From contig NC_010571.1 in assembly GCF_000019965.1 (NCBI RefSeq), forward strand, positions 5,093,001-5,157,000: a DNA stretch of 64,000 nt, given 5' to 3'. The notes under the pieces were generated by a model, which was not told the origin of the DNA, ran no database searches, and saw nothing but the letters and a program-made list of their open reading frames with translations. Positions 34,816 through 43,759 of the stretch are shown one piece after another; the first letter of the stretch is position 1; every line of letters begins with the position of its first letter. Source of the stretch: Opitutus terrae PB90-1. GTDB taxonomy: Bacteria; Verrucomicrobiota; Verrucomicrobiia; Opitutales; Opitutaceae. Position numbers and translations under genes: made by a program.

Positions 34816-36038
34816 GAATCGGGATCGGCCTCAACCTTCTCGCGCCGGATCACGGTGGCGTCACCAACTACGCGTTGACGCTGCTGCGACACTGGCCGGA
34901 GCTGGCGCCGGAGCATCCGATGGTGCTGTTCAGTTTCGCGCACAACGAGTCGCTGCTCGCCACGCTTCCCGCCGTCTCATGTCAGCATGAGATCCGACTC
35001 CAGACCCAGGAGGAAGTGCTGCAGCACCTCGACGAGTTCGACGTGTATTTCTGCCCGTTCGGAACGCTTTGGCCCCGGCCTGTTCGAAAACCGTCCGTGC
35101 TCACCTTCCACGACATGCAGGAGCGGTTTTATCCGGAGTTCTTCACGACGAAGGAACACGCCGAACGCATTTACCACTACGACTGGTCGCTGCGCATGGC
35201 CGACGCCGTCATCGCCGTGTCCGAATTCACGCGCGACATGGCCGTCGAGATCGGCGGCGCCGCCCGTGCCAAGGTGCATGTGGTTCATCACGTGCCCGAC
35301 GCGCTGCCCACGCCGGCCGCACCGGCGGCGTGGCCCGGCGGCGACGCTGGCCGGCCGTTTGTTTTCTACCCGGCGAATTTCTGGAAGCATAAGAATCACC
35401 TGCGACTCCTGGCCGCGTTCGCCCAAGCTCGCACGGACGCGCCTGAACTGCGGCTGGTCTGCACCGGCAGCCTGCTCGGACGCGAGGCTGAGTGGCACGA
35501 GGCGGTGCGTGGCCATGGGCTGCAGGATCACGTGCTCCATCTCGGCAAAGTCACGCGGGCCGAAATCAGCTGGTTGTTCCAGCACGCCAAGGCGCTCATC
35601 TTCGCGTCGCTGTTCGAAGGTTTCGGCATCCCGCTGCTGGAAGCAATGCAGTCGGGTTGTCCGATCGCTTGTGGACACAACACCAGCCAGCCCGACGTTG
35701 CCGCCGTCGCCGCGCTGTATTTCGACGCATCGAGCACGGAGTCGATCGCAGCAGCGATCACCCGATTGCATCGCGATGGCGCGCTGCGCTCGCGTTTGGC
35801 GGCGGCCGGCCGCGAGCGGCTGAAGGTCTTCACCACGCAACGACTCGTGCAAGGTCATCTCGTGGCTTTTCAGAGCGCCTGCCGCCGGCACACTCGCTGG
35901 CGCACGTGGTTCAACGAACACGTGCAGCTGCCGCGCTCGCGCCACACGCGCACGACGCTCTCCCCTCGCGAGCTCCGGATCGCGGCGCGCCTGCTCCAGC
36001 GGCAAGCCCGGCTGCCAGCGGGCTGCGAACACGTCTGA
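34812..36038 (+). CDS. GT4-family glycosyltransferase
   Basis: With ATG 34812, overlapping the preceding stop by 4 bp, the product has 408 residues. The N-terminus MRIGIGLNLLAPDHGGVTNYAL is the GT-B acceptor loop. The C-terminal donor site shows FYPANFWKHKNHLRLLAAF, KALIFASLFEGFGIPLLEAMQSGCP (the E-x7-E motif), as in mannosyl- and rhamnosyltransferases of O-antigen clusters. Confidence 0.9.
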   Translation: MRIGIGLNLLAPDHGGVTNYALTLLRHWPELAPEHPMVLFSFAHNESLLATLPAVSCQHEIRLQTQEEVLQHLDEFDVYFCPFGTLWPRPVRKPSVLTFHDMQERFYPEFFTTKEHAERIYHYDWSLRMADAVIAVSEFTRDMAVEIGGAARAKVHVVHHVPDALPTPAAPAAWPGGDAGRPFVFYPANFWKHKNHLRLLAAFAQARTDAPELRLVCTGSLLGREAEWHEAVRGHGLQDHVLHLGKVTRAEISWLFQHAKALIFASLFEGFGIPLLEAMQSGCPIACGHNTSQPDVAAVAALYFDASSTESIAAAITRLHRDGALRSRLAAAGRERLKVFTTQRLVQGHLVAFQSACRRHTRWRTWFNEHVQLPRSRHTRTTLSPRELRIAARLLQRQARLPAGCEHV

Positions 36039-36042
36039 GCCC

Positions 36043-37029
36043 ATGTTCATGCCGCGTTTCACCATCATCGTCCCCACTTACAATCATGGCCGCTGGATTG
36101 AGACAGCGCTGCGGAGCATTTTCGAGCAGGGCGAGCCGAGTGTCGAAGTGCTCGTGATGGATGCTTTGTCGACGGATGACACACCGGCGATTCTGGAACG
36201 CTACCGGGACCGGATCGTGTGGCACCGGCGCAAAGACGCCGGTCAGGCGGATGCGATCAACCAGGGTTTTGCTCTCGCCCAGGGTGAAATCGTGGCGTGG
36301 CTCAACTCGGACGACACCTACCTTCCCAGCGCGTTCAGCCGGGTCGTCGCCGCATTCGCCGCGGATCCGACGCTGGATTTAGTTTACGGGGATGCGCTCG
36401 AGATTAGCGAGGACGGTACCATCCTGACGCCGAACCTGTTCACCGAAGACTGCTCGCGCGAGCGGTTCTATTTTTCACACGACTACATTTGCCAGCCGAC
36501 GCTTTTCGTTCGTCGCGCCGCGCTTGCCCGTGTGGGCTCGCTGCGCACAGAACTGCGCTGGTTTCTCGACTATCAATGGCTGACGCGGTTTTTCGCCGTC
36601 GGGCTGCGCGGTCAGCGGCTCCGGCACTTCCTCGCGGCCAACCGCGATCATCCGAATACGAAGACGAACTCCGGCGGACTGCAGCGCTGGTGGGAGATCA
36701 TGACCGTGCTGGCGTCCACGCCACCACCCGGCCCGGCGTTGCTCGCCCGGCGCTGTGTCTGGATCTACTCGCTCGAGTTCGTGATCAAATCGATCAACGC
36801 GGCGCGCTGGGGGGCCGAACCCAGCTCGTGGGCAGCCACACGAGGTCTTCGCGCCAAGCTCCTCATCCGGCTCAATCGCTGGTTCATGCGACTGGTTTCA
36901 CCCCGCTCGTTCACGGACATCGTGCAACGCTACGAACGCGACATTGTGCCGCGGGGCCGAACCACCGAGACCCTGTGGGCCGCCGAAAGCCCGGACGCCA
37001 AGCGAGCCCCAGAATCCAGTATCCAATGA
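36043..37029 (+). CDS. GT2-family glycosyltransferase
   Basis: The product has 328 residues. The GT-A core is FTIIVPTYNHGRWIETALRSI, DAGQADAINQGFALAQGEIVAWLNSDDTY (DxD as SDD) and FLDYQWLTRFF. It follows the GT4 by 4 bp. The last residues (RAPESSIQ) are encoded by the repeat starting at 37011, so the native C-terminus may have been altered by repeat insertion. Confidence 0.9.
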   Translation: MFMPRFTIIVPTYNHGRWIETALRSIFEQGEPSVEVLVMDALSTDDTPAILERYRDRIVWHRRKDAGQADAINQGFALAQGEIVAWLNSDDTYLPSAFSRVVAAFAADPTLDLVYGDALEISEDGTILTPNLFTEDCSRERFYFSHDYICQPTLFVRRAALARVGSLRTELRWFLDYQWLTRFFAVGLRGQRLRHFLAANRDHPNTKTNSGGLQRWWEIMTVLASTPPPGPALLARRCVWIYSLEFVIKSINAARWGAEPSSWAATRGLRAKLLIRLNRWFMRLVSPRSFTDIVQRYERDIVPRGRTTETLWAAESPDAKRAPESSIQ

Positions 37030-37077
37030 CAATTGGAGGTTGCATGCGTTGTTTGGGATTTGAGATTTGGCGTTTGG
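37011..37077. repeat. Low-complexity repeat: AATCCAGTATCC and TTTGGGATTTGAGATTTGG
   Basis: An AATCCAGTATCC word, a CCAATGACAATTGG palindrome and a 7-nt periodic block (TTTGGGA TTTGAGA TTTGGCG) fill the gap between the GT2 and TylF-like genes. The repeat begins inside the GT2 coding end and contains its stop codon. Confidence 0.6.
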
Positions 37078-37141
37078 CTGTTCCGGGACGGCTCGATGGC
37101 GCCATTCTGTTCCTTCATCTCCACCCCATCAGAAGCCGCCG

Positions 37142-37882
37142 ATGACTCCGCTCGAACCCAACACCGTCCTTAAGTATCCGCCGCTGGTCCGCGAGCTGCA
37201 CGAGGCGTTGCGCACGCTCCTCTTTCCCCAGCTGCCGGACTGTAGCGGTCGCGCCGAATTGCTGGCGAAGCTGCTCGGCACCGGGATAAGCGAAGCGAGT
37301 TACGTGCTCGCCGAACTGCATGCCGCGATGGGGGACGACGGCGATGTCTGCGAATTTGGCGTGGCCCAGGGCGCCACGTCCGCGCTGTTGGCCAACGAGC
37401 TTCGCGCCACGAGCAAGCTGCTTTGGCTCTACGACTCATTCACGGGGCTGCCCAAGCCTTCGTCCAAGGATCAGTTGAAGGATGACATCTTCGGTTTGGG
37501 CAGCATCGAACGCTATGCGGGCGAAATGCGCTGCGACGCGGAGGAAGTGCTGACGCGGCTCGCACAGATTGGCATCGCACCGGAACGCTACCGCGTTCGC
37601 GCCGGCATGGTGAACGAGACGCTCCGCGAGGAGAACGGACCCGCCAAGGTCTGCTTCGCCTACGTCGATTTTGATTTCTACGAGCCAATCGCTCACGCGC
37701 TCGCTTATCTCGACCGGCATCTCAGCGCGAACGGGCGGATCGTGGTGGATGATTACGACTTTTTCTCCACCGGAGCGAAAACCGCTGTCGACGAGTTCAT
37801 CGAACAAACGCAAGGGAGATTCCAGCTGACGTTGCCGCACGCGTTCGCTGGCAAGTTCTGCATGCTGCAGCGCAAAGCTTGA
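37142..37882 (+). CDS. TylF/MycF-type O-methyltransferase
   Basis: With ATG 37142 the product has 246 residues, normal for TylF. GDVCEFGVAQGATSALLANEL is the SAM site, LWLYDSFTGLPKP is the motif after it, and AYVDFDFYEPIAHALAYLDRHLSANGRIVVDDYDF carries the metal-binding acidic residues. This family O-methylates sugars in macrolides and polysaccharides. Confidence 0.88.
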   Translation: MTPLEPNTVLKYPPLVRELHEALRTLLFPQLPDCSGRAELLAKLLGTGISEASYVLAELHAAMGDDGDVCEFGVAQGATSALLANELRATSKLLWLYDSFTGLPKPSSKDQLKDDIFGLGSIERYAGEMRCDAEEVLTRLAQIGIAPERYRVRAGMVNETLREENGPAKVCFAYVDFDFYEPIAHALAYLDRHLSANGRIVVDDYDFFSTGAKTAVDEFIEQTQGRFQLTLPHAFAGKFCMLQRKA

Positions 37883-37892
37883 TCCCGGTTCA

Positions 37893-37958
37893 TGGTGGAG
37901 CGCCTTGCCCTCAAGGCGCTGGCTCGTAGCCCGGCGCGGCTGTGCCCTCCACGAGTGG
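37893..37958. repeat. GTGGAGCGCCTTG...CTCCAC hairpin repeat
   Basis: GGTGGAGCGCCTTGCCCTCAAGGCGC forms a GCGCCTTG/CAAGGCGC stem of its own; the outer TGGAG pairs with CTCCA at 37948-37952. It lies just after the TylF-like gene and could also end its transcript. Confidence 0.6.
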
Positions 37959-37962
37959 AACT

Positions 37963-38035
37963 CATCGGGAACGCTCATCGGCACTCATCTCCACTGATCA
38001 GGATAAGCGAAGATAAGTGCGGATCAGCGTTCCGA
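37963..38035. repeat. Intergenic hairpin of 10-nt CTCATC words
   Basis: The left arm (37967-37999) has CTCATCGGCA CTCATCTCCA words and the right arm (38002-38035) is its imperfect reverse complement (GATAAGCGAA GATAAGTGCG). Word spacing is 10 nt. Both arms end in GGAACGC/GCGTTCC. Confidence 0.75.
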
Positions 38036-38044
38036 CGCTTGTCA

Positions 38045-38080
38045 CTTTTTGCGCGTGTTCGCGCCTTTTTGCGGCCAATC
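38045..38080. repeat. 10-nt CTTTTTGCGC word repeat
   Basis: Three degenerate decamers (CTTTTTGCGC, GTGTTCGCGC, CTTTTTGCGG) run up to 9 bp before the FkbM gene start. A second member lies at 54006-54038. Confidence 0.7.
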
Positions 38081-38088
38081 ATCCTCGC

Positions 38089-38754
38089 ATGGAATCCTGG
38101 CAACAGCCCACCCTCGCCGGCTTTCTCGAGCGGCTCGGTCGCTATCAGATCGAGTTCAGAACGGTCATCGATGTCGGAGCGTCGAACGGCATGTGGACGC
38201 GCGACGTGATTCAGTGCTTTCCCGACCGCGACTACTTCCTCGTCGAGGCTCGCCGCGAGCACGAGCCCGCGCTGCAGGCGTTCGCGGCGACGCAGACGCG
38301 CACCCGTTACGTCATCTGCGCCGCCTCCGATGAACCGGGCGAGGTGCACTTCCACGCGGGCGACCTGTTCGGTGGGCTGGCCGCGCACGCGGCATTTCAG
38401 CAGCACGATATCGTGGTCCCCGCGCGTACGCTGGACGAACTGGCCACCACGTTTGCACTGAAGCCTCCATTTTTCCTGAAACTCGATACCCACGGTTTCG
38501 AGGAACAGATCCTCGCGGGTGGGAAAACTCTCCTGGCACAGACGAACCTCGCGGTGATCGAGGCCTACAACCATCAGATGGGCTACGGGAATCTGCTCTT
38601 CCCTGAGCTCTGCGCGTTCATGGCCGAGCGCGGGTTTCGGTGCATCGACTTCTTTGATCCGCTCTACCGCCCCCACGATGCCGCGTTCTGGCAGGCCGAC
38701 CTCGCCTTCGCCCGCACCGACTGGCCGGGATTTCAGTATCCGCATTACGTCTGA
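38089..38754 (+). CDS. FkbM-family methyltransferase
   Basis: With ATG 38089 the product has 221 residues. VIDVGASNGMWTRDVIQCFP is the SAM site, DYFLVEARREHEPAL the acidic loop and PFFLKLDTHGFEEQILAG the FkbM LKxDxxGxE motif. FkbM enzymes O-methylate sugars and polyketides. The frame is open back to 38017 through repeat sequence, so the shorter start is preferred. Confidence 0.88.
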   Translation: MESWQQPTLAGFLERLGRYQIEFRTVIDVGASNGMWTRDVIQCFPDRDYFLVEARREHEPALQAFAATQTRTRYVICAASDEPGEVHFHAGDLFGGLAAHAAFQQHDIVVPARTLDELATTFALKPPFFLKLDTHGFEEQILAGGKTLLAQTNLAVIEAYNHQMGYGNLLFPELCAFMAERGFRCIDFFDPLYRPHDAAFWQADLAFARTDWPGFQYPHYV

Positions 38755-38773
38755 GCCGCAGTCCTGCAGTGGC

Positions 38774-38948
38774 CCACGAATCACGCGAATGGCCCCGTAA
38801 TCAAGATAAGAACCTGCAGGCCTGAAGGCCGACAGGTGCTCCCTCGCGAACTCTGCTGATGGTTAGGTTCCATTCGCGCCGATGCGCGTGGATCCCCGGG
38901 GCTCCGGTCCTTTGGATACCCTTTCGTGTATCTGGTGCTTTCGTGGCG
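38774..38948. repeat. CACGAATCACG / TTCGTG hairpin repeat between convergent genes
   Basis: The left arm CACGAATCACGCGAATGG (38775-38792) pairs with CCATTCGCGCCGATGCGCGTGGAT (38869-38892); a further TTCGTGTATC...TTTCGTGGC arm ends at 38947. It fills the gap between the convergent FkbM and GT2 genes and could serve as a two-way terminator. Confidence 0.65.
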
Positions 38949-38965
38949 AAACGCTCTGTTCACCC

Positions 38966-39832
38966 CTACGCCCGCCAGTGTCCTGGTCTATAGAACAGCG
39001 GTCCGCCGAGCTTGCGTCGCCAGAACACATACGGCCACCACGCGAGCCGGTAGAGCCGCTGATCTCTCCTTCCCGGGAGCAGCCGCCAGATGCCGCGCTT
39101 CTCGTCCCGCAGATAGCGCAGGTGCTGCTCCCACCAGTTGCGGCCGCAGTAGCCCAGCCGTCGTAGCTGCAGCTCGCGGATCTGCCGCAAAATCTCTCCG
39201 CGGAGCCGCTGCGATTTCGCCTGCGCATGCTCTCGCGCCTGCGCCCACTCTTCGTCGACAAAAAGAAACTTCGCCCCGGCCTGCATGGCGCGGATCCAAA
39301 ACTCGTAGTCGAGCGTGTGATCGAACTCCTCGGCGAACCACCCGATCTTCTCGTGCAACGACCGCCGCCAAAACGCCGCCGGCTGGGCGATGAAGCAGTG
39401 CTGCACCAGCACATCGGCATCGAACGATTGCACCGGCGCGGGCCTCAGCGCCCGCCCCTGTTCATCGATGACCGTCGCGCGTCCGTAAACGATATCCACC
39501 TCCGGATGCGCGGCTAGCGTCCGCACGGCCGAGCCCACCGCACCCGGCAGCAGCACATCGTCGCTGTTGAGAAACCCGACGATCTGCCCCTGGCTTTTTC
39601 TCAGTCCCACGTTGATCGCAGCCGCCTGCCCGCCGTCGGGCTGACTGTCCCATTCCAGTCGGATGCCGTAGCTGCGCAGTATGTCGACCGATCCGTCGAT
39701 CGAGCCACCATCGCACACGTGGTATTCTATCGGCTGATAGCCATGCCCCAGCACGCTGTCGATGCACTGCCGCAGATAATCCGCCTGCTGAAAGGACGGC
39801 GTGATGATCGAAACGAGCGGATTCGAGCCCAT
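38966..39832 (-). CDS. GT2-family glycosyltransferase
   Basis: The product has 288 residues: LVSIITPSFQQADYLRQCIDSVL, CDGGSIDGSVDIL, DGGQAAAINVGLRKSQGQIVGFLNSDDVLL (DxD as SDD) and the GWFAEEFDHTLDYEFWIRAMQ acceptor block. It is transcribed towards the plus-strand island and is probably the last member of the glycan cluster, inverted. VapC lies 9 bp upstream on the same strand. Confidence 0.9.
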   Translation of the reverse strand: MGSNPLVSIITPSFQQADYLRQCIDSVLGHGYQPIEYHVCDGGSIDGSVDILRSYGIRLEWDSQPDGGQAAAINVGLRKSQGQIVGFLNSDDVLLPGAVGSAVRTLAAHPEVDIVYGRATVIDEQGRALRPAPVQSFDADVLVQHCFIAQPAAFWRRSLHEKIGWFAEEFDHTLDYEFWIRAMQAGAKFLFVDEEWAQAREHAQAKSQRLRGEILRQIRELQLRRLGYCGRNWWEQHLRYLRDEKRGIWRLLPGRRDQRLYRLAWWPYVFWRRKLGGPLFYRPGHWRA

Positions 39833-39841
39833 CGTTGGGCG

Positions 39842-40249
39842 CTATGGCTCCCGTACCTTCAAGCGCGGAAACCAGCGGGTAAAGTCCGCCGCGTTGCGTG
39901 TGACGAGACCCGTGCGATTGACGGCGAAGGCGCCGATGAGAATGTCCGCCACCGGGCGCTTGCCGGTTCGCGATTGGCGTTTCGCCATAACGTAGGTGTT
40001 CCACGCGGCATGCGCCGATTCCGTGTCGGTGGGAGTCCACGGCTCCGCGTAAGTGATGCCTGCTTGATCGAGAAAACGCTTTTGCTCCTCCAGATCCCCT
40101 GCAAACGCCGCAGCCAACTCGACCATCGTGACTGGGCTAAGGGCCAGGCCCTGCGATAGCAGGCGTTCCAGCAGTTCGGCTGAAGAGCGTCCAAACCGAG
40201 GATCACCCTCGAACACGTCGAGCACGACGCAGGTATCGACGATCCACAT
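39842..40249 (-). CDS. vapC: VapC-family PIN-domain ribonuclease toxin
   Basis: The product has 135 residues. PIN acidic residues are D5 (WIVDTCVVLD), E44 (TMVELAAAF), D102 (ADILIGAFA) and D122 (NAADFTRWF). VapC toxins cleave tRNA or rRNA and are neutralised by VapB. It begins 3 bp after the AbrB-like antitoxin gene ends. Confidence 0.9.
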   Translation of the reverse strand: MWIVDTCVVLDVFEGDPRFGRSSAELLERLLSQGLALSPVTMVELAAAFAGDLEEQKRFLDQAGITYAEPWTPTDTESAHAAWNTYVMAKRQSRTGKRPVADILIGAFAVNRTGLVTRNAADFTRWFPRLKVREP

Positions 40250-40252
40250 GGA

Positions 40253-40498
40253 TCATTCCTCTCCCGCGCGAAGTTCCCGCATCCAGTCCGCTGTCGCTCG
40301 AGGGGTTTGACGCAGTTTGCGAGCATAGCCCAGAACGGCCAACGGGCCGGGAGACGCAACCGAGGCAACGGAGACCCGCACTTCCCGATCGGAGATGCGC
40401 TGCCAGCGGAGCCTCTGCCCCGGACGCAGATTCAACGCCTTCCGCACGGAAGCAGGAACTGAAACCTGGCCTCGTTCCGTGAGCGTGGATTCATCCAT
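40253..40498 (-). CDS. vapB: VapB/AbrB-type antitoxin
   Basis: The product has 81 residues. STLTERGQVSVPASVRKALNLRPGQRLRW is the swapped-hairpin AbrB/MazE DNA-binding domain; the C-terminal part (LGYARKLRQTPRATADWMREL) would wrap around the toxin. First gene of the pair; probably autoregulated. Confidence 0.9.
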   Translation of the reverse strand: MDESTLTERGQVSVPASVRKALNLRPGQRLRWQRISDREVRVSVASVASPGPLAVLGYARKLRQTPRATADWMRELRAGEE

Positions 40499-40603
40499 AG
40501 CCGGACGCTATCATGTGAAAACGTCATGTCAACCGGCCGTGCATCTCGCGCAAAAGCGCCCTGTGCTTTCGCCTCCGATCACGAACCTTGCGGGCTTGAT
40601 CCC

Positions 40604-40669
40604 CATTCACCGTCGACCATCCACCGCCCACTCGCCACCGCCCGCCGTCTACTGTCCACCGTTTACAAG
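40604..40669. repeat. CCACCG-word low-complexity repeat
   Basis: A run of CCAC/CCGTC words (CACCGTCGACCATCCACCGC and on to CTGTCCACCG) fills most of the 164-bp gap upstream of vapB. It is degenerate, and no arm pairing was seen. Confidence 0.5.
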
Positions 40670-41106
40670 CCAGGCTGGACCACAAACTCATGCAGCTCGC
40701 GCGAGCGCGCCTTTAACCATTCCAATTCCGTCTCGGATTGACCGGCGATTTCCGGCGCGGACCACAGCCGCCGATAGCGATTGCCTTCGGCGGCGGAGAC
40801 GGTCTCCCAAGTGCCAGCGAGTTCGGTTCTCAAGTTTTCCAAGACTCCGCTGACCTTGCAGCGGTTGTCGGCTTCGATCAGCGGTCGCCACACGCCTTCG
40901 TGCAGTCCATAGCCGAACCAGATCATCTCCTGGTGCCAGTAGAACCCCAGCCACGAAAATCGCCCAAGCTCCTTCCCCCCGATCCATTGGACGCCAGTGG
41001 TCACCTTCCCCATCTGCGACTCGTGGTAGACGCGCAGCGCCTGCAACGTGCGTAGCCAGCGCTGCTCCCGCGAAAGGAATTCAGAAATGATTTGGGCATC
41101 GGGCAT
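40663..41106 (-). CDS. Hypothetical protein, 147 residues
   Basis: No family was recognised. The protein is soluble, with no signal peptide, and rich in Trp and aromatic residues in its middle (FSWLGFYWHQEMIWFGYG). Its C-terminus (ETELEWLKARSRELHEFV) looks helical. It stands alone between vapB and the TPR gene. Its 3' end runs a few bases into the CCACCG repeat. Confidence 0.5.
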   Translation of the reverse strand: MPDAQIISEFLSREQRWLRTLQALRVYHESQMGKVTTGVQWIGGKELGRFSWLGFYWHQEMIWFGYGLHEGVWRPLIEADNRCKVSGVLENLRTELAGTWETVSAAEGNRYRRLWSAPEIAGQSETELEWLKARSRELHEFVVQPGL

Positions 41107-41281
41107 GGTTTGAACCCAATCTTATCCGCCAAAACGACCTCGCCAAGTGGAATCCGGAATAGTCCGAGATAGCGCTCCCTGCTTGCAGCCGAACACCCAC
41201 CCAGACTGGAATACGTGTCTGCTCGTCGACCGAAGATTCCATCAAGGTTGGCCACCGCATCCGAGCAATCAGACTAACATC

Positions 41282-43717
41282 ATGACTGCCTTCCCGACTC
41301 CTGACGCAACAGGTCCCCTGACCATCGCGCAGGCCTTCGCGCACGCTCTTGCCCATCATCAAGCGGGAAGACTAAAGGATGCGGAACGCCTCTACCGTAG
41401 CATCCTGGGTGTGGCTCCGCGCCATGCGGACACAAACCACAACTTGGGGATGATCGCATTGCAGGCCAACCAACGACCAGCGGCAGTGCAGTTTTTCAGG
41501 GCCGCCCTGGAGGCAGAGCCACACCATGCTCAGTATTGGTTCAGCTACATTGCCGCGTTGATCCACGCGGACGAAATCGACGGCGCACGAAGCGCCTTCA
41601 AACAAGCGGAAGACCGTGGCATTGCGGGACCGCAGATGGCTGAGTTATCGGCCCGGCTCAGCGCTGCAGGAAGCAAGCCAGAGCGACCTGACGCACGCGA
41701 CGTGCAAGCGCTGTTGAATCACTTTGGTGCGGGACACTTTGAGGAGGCGGCAATGGCTGGGCGGTCCATGACAGCTAAATATCCCCAGTATGCACTGGGG
41801 TGGAAAGTGCTTGGTCCTGCCCTCATGAAACTCGGACAAACGGCGGAGGCGCTGGATGCGATGCAGACAGCTATTGCCCTCTCGCCATCCGACCCGCACG
41901 TCCACCATAACCTGAGCACCGCATTGAAATCACTCGGACGCTTGGAGGAAGCTGCGGCGAGCGCCAGGCGCGCGTTGGGCCTGGGTGTAGACGCCCATCT
42001 CAATCTCGCCAGCATCGAATACCAAAGCGGCCGGTACGACGAAGCAATCGCCTGCTGTCGGCGGGCATTGGAGCTGAAGCAGGATTCAGTCGAAGGTCAC
42101 GTGAAGCTTGCGAACGTGCTGGTCCGCACTGGGCAACTGGACGAGGCAACCGGCCACTACCGGCGAGCCTTGGAAATCGAACCCAACCTGCCCGCAGTGC
42201 ACAGGGCATTGGGAACGATCCTGCAAGATCAAGCACGCTATGACGAGGCGGCCGCCCACTTTCGACGTGCGTGCGACCTCCGCGCAACGGACCTTTCGTG
42301 CCAGATCTCGCTTCATCTAGCATTGCCTGCAATCGCTCAAAGCGGGGAGGCCATAGATCAGAGCCGAACGCGTTTCCGATCTGCTCTCAAGACTCTCGCC
42401 CGGTCGTCGGCTACGCTCGACGACCATGATGGTCCCCCTGTGGTGGCGTCCTTCTATCTCGCGTATCATGGTCAAGACGATCGGGACCTAATGGAACTCA
42501 TCGGCGAGCTCTATCGGGATCGTTGGCCAGAGTTGTCTTTTGTCTCACCCCACGTGGCCGGGTGGCATTCTCCCACCGGCACAGGACGCAAGATCCGCGT
42601 CGGTTTTCTTTCCGCTTTCCTGACCGGGCACACGATCGGAAAGCTCTACCAGGGATTCCTGCGCCACCTCGACCGGCAGCGATTCGAGGTTTATCTCATC
42701 CGGGCGCCAGAGTCCAAGCGCGACGGGGTGGGTGCACAACTCGGTGCATATTGTGACAAAGTGATCTCGCTCGCCGGCCCGCTGCGAACTCAGCAGCAGC
42801 GTCTGGCGGATCAGGAGTTGGACGTACTCTTCTATCCGGATATTGGCATGGCCCCGTACCCTTACTGCCTGGCTCACGCCCGATTGGCTCCCGTGCAAGC
42901 CGTGAGTTGGGGGCATCCCGTCACCACCGGGTTGCGGACGATTGACTACTTTGTTTCGGCACAACCAATCGAGCCACAGGGGGCTGCGGCTCACTATTCC
43001 GAGACACTGATCCGACTTGAGAGGTTGCCCTGCTTCTATGAGCCTTTCGTCGTCCCGAGCGCAATCCCGTCCCGGAGCGATCTGGACCTGCCTGCCACTG
43101 GGACTCTCTACGGATGTCCGCAAAGCCTGTTCAAGTTCCATCCCGACTTCGATGCCATCTTGGTCGCGATTGTCACAGGTGATCCGGAAAGTCACCTCGT
43201 ACTGCTCGAGGGCGCGGTGCCCATATGGAAGGAGCAACTACGCACGCGCTGGGCGCGGACGGCGCCTCTCTTGCTGAACCGCACGATTTTCCTGCCACGC
43301 CTCGAGCTTGACCGATTCATGGGAATGATCGCAAACATGGACGTGCTCCTCGATCCCGTTCATTTTGGCAGCGGCAACACGCTCTACGAAGCCATGGCCT
43401 TCGGCGTGCCGATTGTCACTTGGGCAGGTCAGTTCATGCGTGGTCGAGTCGTCGCTGGCGCATATCGTCAGATGGGCATTAGCGATGCACCCGTTGCCGA
43501 GCGGCTTGAGGACTATGCCAATCTGGCGGTGACGTTGGGGCGCGACCCCGAACGCCGGGCAAGACTGCGCCGCGAGCTGATAGCGGCTGCGCAACGCGAC
43601 CTCTTTGCCGACGCGCACGCCGTCCGAGAATTCGAAACCTTCCTCACGGCCGCCGTGAGTGCGGCGGACGAGCAGCGAAAACTTTCCTCCGATTGGCGTT
43701 ACGACGCCGCCTCGTGA
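41282..43717 (+). CDS. TPR protein with SPINDLY/O-GlcNAc transferase-like (GT41) domain
   Basis: With ATG 41282 the product has 811 residues. Residues about 15-390 are TPR units (AQAFAHALAHHQAGRLKDAERLYRSIL, YDEAIACCRRALELKQDSVEGHVKLA and similar). Residues about 430-800 are GT41-like: RKIRVGFLSAFLTGHTIGKLYQGFL, DVLFYPDIGMAP, PVQAVSWGHPVTTGLRTIDYFVS, LDPVHFGSGNTLYEAMAFGVPIVTW. Such bacterial enzymes often glycosylate proteins in the cytoplasm. It sits beside an S-layer-like gene and may modify it; that link is inference. The long frame upstream to 41147 is ignored. Confidence 0.88.
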   Translation: MTAFPTPDATGPLTIAQAFAHALAHHQAGRLKDAERLYRSILGVAPRHADTNHNLGMIALQANQRPAAVQFFRAALEAEPHHAQYWFSYIAALIHADEIDGARSAFKQAEDRGIAGPQMAELSARLSAAGSKPERPDARDVQALLNHFGAGHFEEAAMAGRSMTAKYPQYALGWKVLGPALMKLGQTAEALDAMQTAIALSPSDPHVHHNLSTALKSLGRLEEAAASARRALGLGVDAHLNLASIEYQSGRYDEAIACCRRALELKQDSVEGHVKLANVLVRTGQLDEATGHYRRALEIEPNLPAVHRALGTILQDQARYDEAAAHFRRACDLRATDLSCQISLHLALPAIAQSGEAIDQSRTRFRSALKTLARSSATLDDHDGPPVVASFYLAYHGQDDRDLMELIGELYRDRWPELSFVSPHVAGWHSPTGTGRKIRVGFLSAFLTGHTIGKLYQGFLRHLDRQRFEVYLIRAPESKRDGVGAQLGAYCDKVISLAGPLRTQQQRLADQELDVLFYPDIGMAPYPYCLAHARLAPVQAVSWGHPVTTGLRTIDYFVSAQPIEPQGAAAHYSETLIRLERLPCFYEPFVVPSAIPSRSDLDLPATGTLYGCPQSLFKFHPDFDAILVAIVTGDPESHLVLLEGAVPIWKEQLRTRWARTAPLLLNRTIFLPRLELDRFMGMIANMDVLLDPVHFGSGNTLYEAMAFGVPIVTWAGQFMRGRVVAGAYRQMGISDAPVAERLEDYANLAVTLGRDPERRARLRRELIAAAQRDLFADAHAVREFETFLTAAVSAADEQRKLSSDWRYDAAS

Positions 43718-43759
43718 TCGACACAATCGTGATATTTTCGACGGCCTAAACCTTCAAAC

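Noticed and set aside
37893-38080. CRISPR array
   Set aside because: Repeats are degenerate, short-period and form inverted arms; there are no uniform repeats with unique spacers and no cas genes.
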